Below are positions 11,691 to 22,970 of a stretch of DNA of 64,000 nucleotides, piece by piece. The stretch lies in contig NW_027457716.1 in NCBI RefSeq assembly GCF_050624435.1, positions 930,001-994,000 of the forward strand, in the 5' to 3' direction. The stretch's first letter is position 1. The number at the start of each line of letters is the position of its first letter. The notes below the pieces were generated by a model. The model saw only the letters and a list, made by a program, of their open reading frames with translations. It made no database searches and was not told the origin of the DNA. A program made the position numbers and the translations under genes. This DNA is from Tenrec ecaudatus. Taxonomy: Eukaryota > Chordata > Mammalia > Afrosoricida > Tenrecidae.

Positions 11691-12260
11691 ATCTTTAAAT
11701 TCAAAGCTTCTTGTTTTGTCAAATGAAATCATTTCTTCAGTCAATCTCAGAAATCTTTATGTAAAAACGTTGGAAACGCCTTTCACTCAAGGTCTAGGGA
11801 GGCTGAGTAAGGTGGGAGGGGCTCCAGGACAGATGGTGGGAATCACTCCTGCAGGTGGGTGGTAGGTGGGCGAGGCCAGTCTGACTTGCCTCCCTGGTGA
11901 CTGACCTCAACCAGCAATGGGCAGCTGGACACATGGCATGAAGTGACCTCTGGTCTTCGTGGCGGTGGATGCCAGTAGACTGTCAGGTATGGGAGACCCA
12001 TGAGAAAATAGGTTACTTTTCTCTTTCTCTCCAAGTTTCTCTGTGATCTCTTTATGCTGCCTGAGCCCGCATGCATACTGACAAAGGCAGACACGTGCAC
12101 ACACATGGCAAAGTAAATAGAGACGCGCACATTCACAGACGTATACATCCACATGCAAATAGGCACATATGTGCACATGCATGCCAAAGCAGACACAGAC
12201 ATCCATGAATGCACATGTATTCGTGAAAGCTGATTTTCATGGGGAAAAAGATCAGATCTA
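11691..12260. other. no gene recognised; CA-rich interval 12085-12225
   Basis: An irregular CA/TG-rich stretch ('GTGCACACACATGG', 'CACATATGTGCACATGCATG') produces cysteine/valine-rich minus-strand frames (11843-12352, 11907-12206). Composition explains these frames, which are not credible genes. Confidence 0.5.
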
Positions 12261-12261
12261 T

Positions 12262-12432
12262 CACTGTCACGTCCACTCCAACTCAAAGCAACTGTAGAAC
12301 ACAGAGGAGAACTGCCCCATTGGGTTTCCAAAGCTGTCATCTTGTCAGACACAGTCAGCCACCACTTTCTCCTGCAGAGCAGCTGGGGTTTTCCAACTGC
12401 CGACCTTTCACTTAGCAGCCGAGCACTTGCTG
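12262..12432 (-). mobile_element. AfroSINE
   Basis: Reverse copy: 'CACTCCAACTCAAAGCAAC', 'GAACTGCCCCATTGGG', 'GGTTTTCCAACTGCCGACC', 'AGCAGCCGAGCACTTGC'. The tail end is trimmed. Confidence 0.87.
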
Positions 12433-12990
12433 ATTTTCATAGGAGTCTGGAAATCAGTTTCATTGCCTGCTAGTCACACCTCCTCTGTGAGTTAGCACAG
12501 CCTGGTAAGCTTGGAAGGAGAAAAATCTTCCTTCCCGAGGTAGTTGAGTGGTTTTCCCCTGAGGAAATGGTTCAGAAAAAGATTTCCTTCAAGAAATCAG
12601 AACACTCTTGAAGAGAAATTTCCTGCGAAAACATTTGTTTGCTTGACACTGAGACAAGTGAAGCAGCCCCCTGACTTCCCCCTTGGGTCCTCTTCCCTCA
12701 ACATGACTGCTCTGCTCAGCTACAAGGCTCCAGGTCCTGGGAGCAAGGGTGCCCTTCTATTTGGAACCTCACAGGGCTACACTGTGAGTCAGGGAAAGAC
12801 CTGGAAACTTGAGCATCCTGAGAGGAGGCCTGCATAGCAATATCATCTGTCATCAGGCTCATCATTTCTCTCATTTTTTGTAAGATCATTGAGCCCTTGG
12901 AGCCCTGAGAAGCTCTCTCAGAGGAAGCCATCCTCCTCCCATGAATCCAAGAGGGACTGCTTAAAGATTTTTGTCTTGTACTTACAGGAA
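12433..12990. other. no gene recognised
   Basis: Frames at 12544-12837 (+) and 12716-13018 (-) overlap and show no recognisable signature. No repeat was assigned. Confidence 0.45.
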
Positions 12991-12992
12991 TA

Positions 12993-13188
12993 CCAGCAAC
13001 CAATTGCCATTGAGTCAACTCGGACTCATGGAGAGCCCAACTGTGTTAGAGAAGTCCGGTCCCTAGAATTTTCCATGGCTGGGGTGGGTATTTTTCCAGA
13101 GGCATATCACCAGGCCCTTCTTGGAAGGCACCTCTGGGTGAACTCAAACCTTTAACCCGTAGTTCGCAGCCTAGCTCATGAACAATAC
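12993..13188 (-). mobile_element. AfroSINE (long-body subtype)
   Basis: Well preserved reverse copy of the subtype containing 'TTTTCCATGGCTGGGGTGGG', 'TTCCAGAGGCATATCACCAG' and 'GGTGAACTCAAACC'. Tail 'CCATTGAGTCAACTCGGACT'. Confidence 0.88.
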
Positions 13189-13732
13189 CATCCAAGGACG
13201 GTACAGTTACTTGCTAATGGTCACCTGCAGTAGATGAACCGAGGTCAAGTAACTGCCTGAGAAACATCAACCAGAGGAAAGCAGAGTGAACCCCAGGGTT
13301 CTTGGGAAGAGGGCCAGAGAGAGAAAAAGGAGAAAACAGCTTTCTCGGGACATCAGAAAGGAAAGGACTCCACTTTGTGGATGCCATAGAACAATCCCAA
13401 GCCAAGCATGGGTGAGAAACAGACCCCACCCAAACCCAGCGGGCTGGATTCTGTCGCCAAGTGTTGAACACCAGACATGGATATGACAGAGCCGCTAGTG
13501 GTCCGTGGAAAGAAACTGTTTGCCCATTGTCTGGTAGTTTTGCAGCATTTGAACAACCAGGCCTCTGCTGCCTCTTCTGGCCTGAAATATAATTGCAGCC
13601 ATAACCGCCCAGCGTTTCAATGGGTAGAACTCCCTGGGGAGGGCTAACTACCCCAATCATTTGGGAGATCATTTTAGGATTGTCCAGGAGATCTTTGGCT
13701 GTGTCTATAATATGAAGGATGGTGTCTTTGTT
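13189..13732. other. no gene recognised
   Basis: A 152-codon minus-strand frame (13214-13672) has no domain that I recognise and is overlapped by opposite-strand frames. It is treated as chance. Confidence 0.45.
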
Positions 13733-14025
13733 TTAAAAAAAGAAACTTTTTATTGTAAGGTGGGTTAAGATTTACAGAGAAAATCAGCTTTGCACGTAAC
13801 AATTTATACACGTTTTGTTATGTGACATTGATGACAATCTCCTGCAATGTAATATCACTCATGCCATTGAAACTCTGCTTCCTGTTTTCTTTCACCCTTC
13901 TCCCCTAACCTTGCCTGCCTTTTGAATTTGGCCTTGGGCAAATACTGCCTATTTGCTTTTGAATGGTTGATGGTTCTGAGGAATGTGTGCTCCTCAGTGC
14001 TATGATTCATTTTGGTGTAGTTGTT
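13733..14025 (-). mobile_element. L1 3'UTR, segment 1 of an interrupted copy
   Basis: Starts with 'CTTTTTATTGTAAGGTGGGT' (complement of the L1 3' end) and runs to 'TGGTGTAGTTGTTCTT', where an RTE interrupts it. The element resumes at 14766 and again at 15641. Confidence 0.75.
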
Positions 14026-14765
14026 CTTATCAGGTGCCATTGAGCCAGTTGCAACCCACATTGACCCTATGCCAAACATTCAGAAACACTACCTAGCCCT
14101 GAATAATTCTCCTAATTGTTCCCAAGCTTGAGCCCCTTGTTTCAGTCACTGTCAATCCATCTCCTTAAGGGGCTTCCTCTCTTTCACTGTCCCTCTACTT
14201 CACCTGGCATGATGTCCTTCTCCAGGAACGAGTCTCTCTTAATAACATGACCAAAGTATGTGAGAGGAAGTCTCACCATCCTTGCCTTTAAGGAGCCCTC
14301 TGACCATACTTCTTCTAAGACAGATCTGTTTGTTCCCTTGGCAGTCCATGTTACTTTCAATATTCTTCACCAGCACCACAATTCAGACATATCAATTCTT
14401 CTTCAGCCTTCCTTATTCAATGTCTGACTTTCACATACTTATGAGGCAATTTAAATTACTATGGCTTGGGTAAGGTTCACCTTAGTCCTCAAAGTAACAT
14501 CCTTGCTTTTTAGCACTCTACAGACGTATTGTGCACCAAATGTATCCATATGGAATGCGTCATTTGATCTCATGATTGCAGCTTCCAAGAGCATTGATTA
14601 TAGACCTCATCAAGACAAAAATCCGTGACAACTTCAACAAATAACAACAAGTAAAAAAAACAACAAACTTCCCCATTTATCATGGTACCTATTGATCAAG
14701 TTGTGAGGATGTGTGTCTTCTTGACATTGAGTTGTAATCCATACTGAGGGCTGCAATCTTTTCTC
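14026..14765 (-). mobile_element. RTE LINE 3' part (nested in L1)
   Basis: Antisense RTE (BovB-like) sequence: 'GGTGCCATTGAGCCAGTTGC' (3' tail), 'GATGTCCTTCTCCAGGAACG', 'ACCAAAGTATGTGAGAGGAA', then the RT 3' portion down to 'CTGAGGGCTGCAATC'. Only the 3' part of the element is present. No intact frame remains. Confidence 0.8.
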
Positions 14766-15135
14766 ATAAGGTTCACTTTATAAACCTGTCTATTTTTCAG
14801 GGGGTTGAATTCAGTTCCAGACCTGAAGGGTGATGAAGGACCATAGTAGTGGGGATCTCACTAGTCTATCTAACCAATAAACCTCATCTTTTATCATTAT
14901 TATTATTACTATTGGTAGTAGTAGTATGACTTTCAGTTTTCTTACACATTACTCCCCACTCTATCTAGCATCATGTACCATGATCCCTTTCAGAGCAGCT
15001 GTTTGTGATAGGCAGGCACCATTTAGTTCTTCTGACCTTAGCATCATAGAGGCTGAGGTACGCATAGTCCATTGCTGATTTGGACTAATTGTTGCCAGGC
15101 ATCTTGAGCTTCTTCAACGTTATTTGCTCCAGACA
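14766..15135 (-). mobile_element. L1 3'UTR, segment 2
   Basis: Resumes with 'TAAACCTGTCTATTTTTCAG', 'CAGTTCCAGACCTGAAGG' and 'GGCACCATTTAGTTCTTCTG', parallel to 7600-7850. It contains a small ATT/TAG-rich run at 14900-14925. Confidence 0.72.
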
Positions 15136-15640
15136 GGGTGCAATAGTTTATTGTGCCAGCCTGGCCGATAAACACAAGTAGGATTAATCGAAGGGCAGAG
15201 GGATAAATGGCTTCGTGAGCCTCACTTTGCTTGTTCTGTGCCTCAATTTAAAGGGGTACACTGTCTGTGGGATGCCTAGCTTGTGGACTGTGTCGCTGTA
15301 AGTTGAGGTCCATTTAATCCCACAGGATTGGAATGTTCGTCTCTGGAGCTGGGGACCGACAGTTGGTGACAGTTGGTGACTTGCCTTGCTGTTTGCTGCC
15401 TGGGTATATATAGCCCAACTCTCTCTACAGAAAGGGACTGGCAACTGGCGGCTCTCAGCCTTAAAGGACTGCTAGTGTCTCACTGTTTTATAATTTAACT
15501 GTTAGTTTCTTGTGTTATCTATCTGTATATAATTTAGTGGTTCATTTCTTGTATTGAATATCTAGCTTTATAAATATATTTATATATAATTACTAGCAAT
15601 ATGGTTTTGTCTCTCTAGAGAACCCTGTCCAACACATAGG
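15136..15640 (+). mobile_element. interspersed repeat family B (unassigned)
   Basis: About 0.5 kb beginning 'TTTATTGTGCCAGCCTGGCC' and ending 'GTCTCTCTAGAGAACCCTG' + TCCAACACA. Copies with the same start and end lie at 35.65, 37.17, 39.9, 48.7, 51.2 (reverse) and 59.7 kb. There is no coding frame. I do not know its formal name; it could be a LINE 3' end or an LTR-like unit. Confidence 0.6.
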
Positions 15641-16135
15641 GTGAGACCAAGAACCGACTTTTAGTTTGCTACTCACTAGCTTTTGAAGACCCCAGTCACT
15701 TCCCTGATGGATACAGAACATTGTCTTTGTGAGCTAGTTTGTACCAATTGACCTTGGGGTCTCTCAGAGCTATGTTCCTGATCCCCGATATTTAGGACAC
15801 ACTCCCTCAAGGGGTTTTGTTCTAGCTAAGACATTTTCATAACTATGCCTCCTGGATGCACTATTATATTCATGGTCATATTTGTAGTATATGCTAATAT
15901 GTATATAGAACTATTCTCTGGCAAACCTATATTTATTCACGGGGCTAGTCCCATTCTCCTTCCCACAACTGCTCAGATTTTGTGGTTTTTCTATCTATCT
16001 ATTTATCTCTCTAGCTATCCTTGTATGTTATTGTTATTATTGGAGTATTTATCTCTGTTGCCTTTAATGCTTGTAGTCTACTGAGAAAGGATAGTGTTTT
16101 GATGTTCCAAATGTTTCCCCATTTTCTGGGTTACA
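15641..16135 (-). mobile_element. L1 3'UTR, segment 3
   Basis: Continues the 13733 element with 'CTACTCACTAGCTTTTGAAG', 'ACCCCAGTCACTTCCCTGAT' and 'TTTAGGACACACTCCCTCAA'. The order relative to segments 1 and 2 is what a single interrupted copy would give. Confidence 0.65.
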
Positions 16136-16441
16136 TGACACAAACCAATAGAAGAAGAAAAAAGAAAAAAATTTAACCCAAGTAATAACACCAACAATAA
16201 AACCAATTTAATCTTTTGGTTAAGAATTAGTCAGACTTTCCCACTCCTTGGCTAACCCTTGAAAGAAAACGAATGAGATAAAAGACCATAGGGAGGAAGA
16301 AAGGAGAGTGGCAGGCAAGGGAATAAAGAAAGAAGGTGGCAGGGTTGTGTGAACAATTAATGTGGACCTTCTTTGATGTGTATTAAAAATGATATTGACT
16401 GGTTTTTTCAATACTCACCAAAAATTATTTATATCAATCAA
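16136..16441. other. AT-rich, no gene; possibly continuing L1 3'UTR
   Basis: A-rich and purine-rich sequence without a coding signature. It may be the distal part of the same L1 3'UTR, but I cannot align it. Confidence 0.35.
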
Positions 16442-16652
16442 GAAAACCTCACTACCCTGGAATCAATTCTGACATATAGCAACCCTTTGGACAGAGTATA
16501 GAACTGCCCCTGTGGGTTTCCAAGGCTGTAAATCTTTACAGGAGTAGAAAATCTCATCTTTCTCTTGTGGAGTGGGGGTGGGGGGAGTTTCGAACTTCTG
16601 ATCTTGCAGTTAGAAGTCCAACTCGTAATCTACCTCACCAACAGAGCTCCTC
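16442..16652 (-). mobile_element. AfroSINE
   Basis: Reverse copy with 'TAGAACTGCCCCTGTGGG', 'GGCTGTAAATCTTTACAGGA', 'CTTCTGATCTTGCAGTTAG' and head complement 'CACCAACAGAGCTCC'. A G-rich expansion interrupts the middle (16570-16590). Confidence 0.92.
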
Positions 16653-17339
16653 CTTTCATCATTAATCTAGACTGTTTGACCTTCTTGGCTTACTGGGTTT
16701 GGTTTTCTCGCTTTGGAAGACATGGTACCAAAATACACACCATTTCCTAGCCCCCCAAAAAAATCAAAAGTAAGCAAAACAAAACAGGAAAAACTAGCAA
16801 CCCAATCCAAACCAACTAACCTATTTAGCCATATAGATAAAGGATACTTGTAGCCAACCTCTGTGTTGGGGGCAATAGGGATAGATGGGGACTGTGGTTA
16901 ACAGGCACGTGTCAGCTCATCCACAGGGGACATTCAAATTCTAGCTCCAGACTGTTGTTGCCTTGGGGAAATGCAAGGATTTTAAGGCCTGATTTTCTGC
17001 TTGTAACTGAGATGCTGAGAATATAAAATTCGATGTGAAATCGTCAACTTTTCAAATATTGGATCACATTAGTTAAAACCACTTTTCAGGCTGCTCATCA
17101 TCATACTAGCACATCATTAGGCTAAAATCATATCAAAGACGTCTGGTTTGTTCCCTGTGCCCTTTAAGGACAACTGAAACATAAGGACGGGAATGGGACA
17201 TTCATTCATCCTCTAGACCCTCACCCTTTGCCTCCATCGGCTGGCGTTCATAGAAGAGGCAGACGGTTTTGTTCAACTTCAGCATAATCAGAGTCCTGAG
17301 AGTTAAACACAATACATATATAATTTCATACTAGTCGTT
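16653..17339. other. no gene recognised
   Basis: AT-rich sequence with two A-rich runs and no repeat that I can name with confidence. The block around 16850-17060 looks like retroelement UTR but is unassigned. Confidence 0.35.
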
Positions 17340-17562
17340 TTAATATTAGCCCAAACAAAACCATCAAAAACCCAACCCGTTGCTGTTATGTTGGTTCTGG
17401 TTCCCGAGGACCCCCTGGGTGCCAGGGAGAAACTACACATCACAGGATTCTCAAGCCTGTGGGCTTCTAGAAGCAGGCCATTAGTTATTTGTTCTGAGGG
17501 GTGCAACTGCCCACCTCTTGATACGTTGAGTCCTTAACCATTTGTGCCACCCAGGGTCTCCC
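17340..17562 (-). mobile_element. AfroSINE
   Basis: Reverse copy, diverged: 'CCCGTTGCTGTTATGTTGG', 'CACAGGATTCTCAAGCCTG', 'TTAACCATTTGTGCCACCCA' followed by GGGTCTCC. Confidence 0.8.
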
Positions 17563-18100
17563 AGTCTTCGTATGTGACCCCCAAATTCCTTGACAGGCTA
17601 CCTATAGGAAGGTAGAGTCTATGCCCTTTGCCCTTAAATTGGGATGTTTCATGACCTCTGTGACCAATAGATTATGGAGAAGATGACACAGTGACATCTA
17701 GTTTGGGCAACCCCCTTCCCTCCCACAAAGTGCTTCACAGCTTCTGAAAAATCCCTTCAAAGACTTCTTCTTGAGTGCTCACCCTTAGAATGTCCAGCCT
17801 CCACGTGCTACCTCTCAGGACACTTCTCAGCACCCGGATACTATGTTGAAAGAAGCCTGAGCCGCCTGGAAAGGTCACGTGGAGACACTCCAACCAACAA
17901 CCCAGCTAAGCACCCAGCTAACGGCCAGCTTCAGCTGCCAGCCCTCTGAGTGCACGTGTAGGCACTGGAGTCACCAGAGGCCCCTGCCCCAGCTCCCATG
18001 TGACTGCCAACTCATGGGAGACTCCAAGCACGACCCAGTGGCGTCCCAGCAACCACACGGTGATGGTCCTTGTTTGAAGCCACTGCGTTTGGGGAGGGGG
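17563..18100 (+). mobile_element. MLT1-type MaLR LTR
   Basis: Ordered blocks of an ancient MaLR LTR: 'TTAAATTGGGATGTTTCATG', 'CCAGCCTCCACGTGC', 'GAAAGGTCACGTGGAGACAC', 'GCCAGCTTCAGCTGCCAGC', 'CCAACTCATGGGAGACTCC' and a terminal 'TTTGAAGCCACTGCGTTTGG'. It is heavily diverged. No internal retroviral sequence adjoins, so it is probably solo. Family level is from memory. Confidence 0.62.
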
Positions 18101-18540
18101 CGTTTCTTGCCCAGCCACAGGGATGAGAACCTGCATCTCAACAACATGCAGGTGGTTGAGGGGGCCGTCTTTCGAGCAAGGCAGCCTCCCTTCTTGTCAA
18201 CTCCTGGGGATTTTTGTTGTTCTTGCCACTGCTGCCCCAATTCCCCAGGAGCTAGAGGAAGGCAGGCAGCAGGCCTCATGTGGCCAGGAGGCAGGAGCCT
18301 CTGTGGGATGCAGTTACAATGGGAGACATAACCTTAAAGGCAGGAGCCTGACTTTACCTTTGCCTCCTGGAGATTTGGGATGCAGTACACCTGTCAAATC
18401 CCATCTTCTGTCCAACCCTGATCATATGTCTGTCTTATGTTTGCACACAGGACGCAGACTTGTGAACACCCAAAGAACAGGGTCTGGCGCCAAGAAACCA
18501 GCGCCACAAGGAACTGATGTTCCTCCTGCAATGGGGATGG
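18101..18540. other. no gene recognised
   Basis: GC-moderate unique sequence. Frames at 18123-18620 (+) and 17971-18279 (-) show no domain. Confidence 0.45.
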
Positions 18541-18840
18541 GTGGGATGAGAGGAAGAAAGGAGTACAAATCACTGGATCAAAACAAGGTGGGGAAAGGAA
18601 GGAGGAAAGGGAGAGAGTGAAGGAGGGAGACTGGGAGGCTGAAGGGAAAAGGCAGGGAAGTAAAGGAGAAAGGTGGGGGTGGGGAGAGAGGAGCGATGAA
18701 GAAATGGAGGAGTGCGGGAGGGAAGATGGAAGGTGAAGGTAGGCAGGAAGACGTGAGCAAAGGGAGGGAAGGAAGAAAAGAGAAAGAGAAGGGCAAGAAG
18801 AAGAAAGGAAGGTAGTGAAGACAGGAAGAAAATGAGAAAC
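18541..18840 (+). repeat. polypurine (GA-rich) tract
   Basis: About 300 bp in which nearly every plus-strand base is A or G (for example GGAAAGGAAGGAGGAAAGGG), broken by few pyrimidines. The proline/phenylalanine/serine-rich minus-strand frame at 18578-18856 is a by-product. Confidence 0.9.
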
Positions 18841-19474
18841 CTAATGTCAATGGCACCCTCTATGTTTTTATTTCCTGTTTTTCTGAGGTAGCCTCTTCAG
18901 CAGAAGCAAATGGGCTGAATCGCCTGAAACTCCACCTAGGTAGTAAGCACGGGTTTCATTTCGCCAGGGCCTGTGAAAATGTTTGAACTGAGCAGCATTA
19001 ACACGGAGACAGCAATTACCCCACGTGGCTGTTGTGCTCTGATGATACCAAGGCAACGGGAATGGGGGGCTCATTATTTCACCAGGTGACAAAAAATAGT
19101 ATTTTGACGTTTAACCCTGAACGTGGGGAAGGGGTGCGTGGGGGAGGAATCAGGGACTCTTTGTGGAGTCTCCTCTTGCCATTGTGATGCCCCTTGGCCT
19201 GCCAACAACCTGAGGTCCTGCACGCTGCCAGTGAGGGGCTTGGCTGCAGGCCCTAGCCCAGCATTTCTTATCAGATTTAGTGTGACAAGTGATGGGAGAA
19301 AAGCAAGATGCTGTTAACAGCGCATCCTTTCAGACCCTGCTATTTAGAAATTTGGATTTATATTTTTTCAGCTAGAAGTAGCACTGATGTTAATCTTTGC
19401 ACTACCCTTGGAAAAAAATCATTCATACTCTTATAACAATAATCCATAGCATTTGAGGAGCTCTGAGAACCAAG
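18841..19474. other. no gene recognised
   Basis: Unique sequence with no assigned repeat. Frames are short and unremarkable. Confidence 0.45.
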
Positions 19475-19668
19475 GGATGGTCAGAAGCATTTTTAGACAG
19501 ATGTCTCATTTCATCTTCAAAGCAACCCAGTGAGGAATAAGAAAAGTTGGCTTATGACTTCCCTTTTGGAAAGTGAATCTTTGGAAGCAGAGAGAGGTCC
19601 AGGTTTGCCCAAGGTCACATAGTCAATAAGTTAGAGAGCCTGGATTTGAACCTGAGCGGTCTGCTGCC
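19475..19668 (-). mobile_element. MIR SINE
   Basis: Reverse MIR: 'AAAGCAACCCAGTGAGG', 'TTGCCCAAGGTCACATAGTC', 'GAGCCTGGATTTGAACCTGA'. The CORE region is well preserved. Confidence 0.9.
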
Positions 19669-19742
19669 AGAGGTACTTTTTTTGCTCGTGCTTATTAAGG
19701 CAACTTGGAGCTATGGCAAGGATTCAGATAGAATTGAGGATC

Positions 19743-19856
19743 ATTTTTTTAACAATTTATTAGGGGCTCATACAACTCTTATCACAGTTCATACATATAC
19801 ATACATCAATTGTATAAAGCACATCTGTACAATCTTTGCCCTAATCATTCTTTTCT
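19743..19856 (-). mobile_element. family A L1-type 3' end fragment
   Basis: Antisense 3' end ('AACAATTTATTAGGGGCTC', 'CATCAATTGTATAAAGCACA'), interrupted after about 110 bp by a second copy of the same 3' end. Confidence 0.85.
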
Positions 19857-19865
19857 CCTCTTTTC

Positions 19866-20325
19866 TTTTTTTACATTTTATTAGGGACTCATACAACTCT
19901 TATCACAATCCATACATATTCATACATCAATTGTATAAAGCACATCCATACATTCCCTACCCCAATCATTCTCAAAGCATTTGCTCTCCACTTAAGCCCT
20001 TTGCATCAGGTCCTCTTTTTTTCCCCCTCCCTCCCCTACCCCCCCTCCCTTATGTGCCCTTGGTAATTTATACATCGTTATTTTGTCATATCTTGCCCTA
20101 TCCGGAGTCTCCCTTCCCCAGTTCTCTGCTGTCCCTCTCCCAGGGAAGAGGTCACATGTGGATCCTTGTAATCAGTTCCCCCTTTCCAACCCACTCACCC
20201 GCCACTCTCCCAGCATCGCCCCTCACACCCTTGGTCCTGAAGGTATCGTCCACCCTGGATTCCCTGTACCTCCAGCCCTCATATGTACCAGTGTACAGCC
20301 TCTGCCCTATCCAGCCCTAACAGTG
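19866..20325 (-). mobile_element. family A L1-type 3'UTR, truncated
   Basis: A second 3' end ('ACATTTTATTAGGGACTC') begins within 15 bp of the first and runs about 460 bp to 'CCTATCCAGCCCTAA'. Same orientation. Either it is nested in the first copy or both used one target region. Confidence 0.85.
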
Positions 20326-20339
20326 CTTCTCTCTATCCT

Positions 20340-20512
20340 TGTGGAGCCCTGGTGATGGGCTGGGCTGCTAAGTAGTAGCTTCAAGAGGCTTTCCCCTCCT
20401 GTGAAAAGTTACACTGTCGGGAAACTCACGGGTGCCAGTTCTACCCTGTCCTCCAGGGTTGTTCTGAATCAATGTCAACTCAATGGCAGTGAGTTTGGCT
20501 TTTTAATGTCTC
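20340..20512 (+). mobile_element. AfroSINE
   Basis: Sense copy: 'GGAGCCCTGGTGATGG', 'GCCAGTTCTACCCTGTCC', 'CAACTCAATGGCAGTGAG'. Confidence 0.92.
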
Positions 20513-21028
20513 TCCCTGTTGTTGTTGTTGTTGTTGTTGTTGTTAGTTTGCCATCCAGTTGGTTCTGGTCCATGGCAAACCTATTCACAGCAGAATGTAA
20601 CAATAACAGCTCCTCCTCCATCCACCCAAGTGTTCCTATGCTCAGTCCTCTTGTTGTAGTCACTGTGTCAATCCAGCTCTTCAAGGGCCTTCAACCTTTT
20701 TTCACAGCCCTTCCATTTTTCTAAGCATGATGCCTCTCCAGGGACTGGTCTCCACTGACAACATGTCCAAAGTCTCACCATCCTTACTTCTAATGAGAAT
20801 TCTGGCCGTACTTCCAAGACAGATTTTGTTTGTTCTTTTGGCAGTCCATGGTACTGTCAATATTCTTTGCCAGTACCATGGTTCAAATTCATACAGTTTA
20901 CCTGGGTCTTCTTCACTCAATGGCAAGCTTTTCACATGCAGATGAGGCCAATGAAAATACCATGGTTTGGATCAGGTGCACTTCCTGCTTAAAGTAACAT
21001 CCTAACTTTTCAACATTCTAAAGAGCTC

Positions 21029-21455
21029 TTATGCAGCAGATCTACCCAGTGCAATGTATCTTTTCATCTCTTGACTGCTGCTTCCAGGAGCATTGCTTGT
21101 GGATCCAGACAAGACAAAATCCTTGACAACTTCAAGTTTTTCTCGATTTATCATCATGTTACCTATTGGTTCAGTTGTGAGTATTTTGGTTTTCTTTGTG
21201 TTGAGTTGTATCCCACATTGAAGGCTGCAATCCTTGATCTTCACCAGCAAGTGCTTCAAGTCCCCCATCCTTGTCACCAAGCCAAACTGTGTCGTCTGCA
21301 TATAGCAAGTTGTTAATATTTCCTCCAAATCTGATTCTGTGTTCTTCTTCATATAATTTGGCTTCTCTGATTATTTGCTCACCATACAGATTGAAAAAGT
21401 ATAATAGGTGGGTGCAACCTGGATGCACACCTTTCTTGATTCTTAAACCATGCAA
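21029..21455 (-). pseudogene. RTE reverse transcriptase fragment
   Basis: Two overlapping frames hold the palm of an RTE-clade RT, including the YADD box at about residue 51 of the 21171-21455 frame and, in a shifted frame, the downstream thumb-proximal block. The shift between them shows the enzyme is broken. The family is known to reverse-transcribe its own RNA and to mobilise SINEs with matching tails. Confidence 0.88.
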
Positions 21456-21711
21456 TCTACCCTTGTTCTATTTGTGCTACTGCTTCTTAATCCATGTACA
21501 AGTTTCACATGAGCAAGACAAAGTGTTCTGGAATTCCCTTCTCAAAACTATCCATGTTTTGTTATGATCCACACAGTCAGATACCTTGGGTGTTAATAAA
21601 ACATAAGTAAACATCTTTTGGGTATTCACTGCTTTCAGGCAAGATCCATCTGATATCTGATATCCTTTGTTCCACATCCTCTTCTGAATCTGGCTTAAAT
21701 CTCTGGGAAAC

Positions 21712-21916
21712 CAAACTCACTGCCTTGTAGTTGATGACAACTCATCCTGACCCTATAGTATAGGGTAGAACTAACTGCCCCTGTGAGTTTCTGAGACTGT
21801 AACTCATTATGGGAGTAGAAAACCTTGCCTTTCTCCCACGGAGTGACTGGTGGTTTTGAACTTCTGACCTTGGGGTTTGCAATCCAACCTGTAACCACTG
21901 TGCCACGATGGCTCTT
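21712..21916 (-). mobile_element. AfroSINE nested in the RTE
   Basis: Reverse copy: 'AGTTGATGACAACTCATCC', 'AACTGCCCCTGTGAGTTTC', 'GAACTTCTGACCTTGGGG', 'CCACTGTGCCACGATGGCTC'. The RTE resumes on both sides. Confidence 0.92.
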
Positions 21917-22970
21917 GAATGCTGAATATGGTAACTTTCTGTCAATGAATTAATGCAACTGTTGTTGTATTAGCTTCAGTACAATTTGACTCACATGTGA
22001 TGCCAATGATAGTGTTACATAATTTGACCATTCGGTTGGTCTCCCTTCTTTGGTATGTATACACATATGGATCTCTTCCAGTCTGTTAGCCAAGTAGCTG
22101 TATTCTAAATTTCCTGACATAGATGTGTGAGTGCTGCCAGTGCTTTATCAGCTTGTGGAAACATTTCAATAGATATTCCAGCAATTCCTGGCATCTTGTT
22201 TTGGGCTAGTGCTTTCCATGCATCTTGAATTTCTTCTTTCCTGACCATTGGTTCTTGCTCATATGTTACCTCCTGAAATGGTTGAATGTTGGTCTATTCT
22301 TTGTGATACAGTGACTCCATATTGTTTCCATCTTCCTCAGATGTTTCCTTCATCATTCAATATTTTGCCCATAGAATTTTTCAATATTGCACCTCGAGAC
22401 TTGACATTTTTCTTCAGTTCTTTCAGTTTAAGATATGCTGAATATGATCTGCTTTGGTTTTCTAACTCTAGGCCTTTGCACATTTTGTGATAATATTTTA
22501 CTTTGTATTCTCGAGTTGTCCTTTGAAATTTTCTATTTAGCTCTTTACTTCATCATTTCTTCCATTTGCCTTAGCTACTCTCTGATTAAGAGTAAGTTTC
22601 AGAGTCTCTTCTGACATGCACTTGTATCTTTTCTTTATTTCCATTTTTTTAAATGACACTGTGCTTTATTCAGAGATGTTCTCAAAATTTGGTGGGTTTT
22701 TATCAAGGTTGTATATTGACTCTCGTGTACTTGTTTGCATTTTCTTGAACTTCAACTTGAGCTCACATATGAACAATTGCTGATCTGTTCCACAATCAGT
22801 CCCTGGACTGGTTTCAGTTGCTGATATTGAGCTTCTTTTATTGTCTCCTCCCACAGGTGTAGTCAATTTGATTTCCGTGTATTCCATCTGGAGAAGTCCA
22901 CATTTATGGTCACCTTTTTTGTTGTTGATCAAATGTTTGAAGAAATCATTAATCATGCAAAATTCTAACA

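Noticed and set aside
11843-12352. 169-codon Cys/Val/Met-rich minus frame
   Set aside because: Covers a CA-rich tract and an AfroSINE edge; biased composition and no domain.
18578-18856. 92-codon Leu/Pro/Ser/Phe-rich minus-strand frame
   Set aside because: Complement of the polypurine tract. Composition alone explains the lack of stops.
19646-20320. 224-codon plus-strand frame, the longest in the window
   Set aside because: Lies across MIR edge and two family A copies. Similar proline/serine-rich frames occur in other family A copies without conservation of frame.
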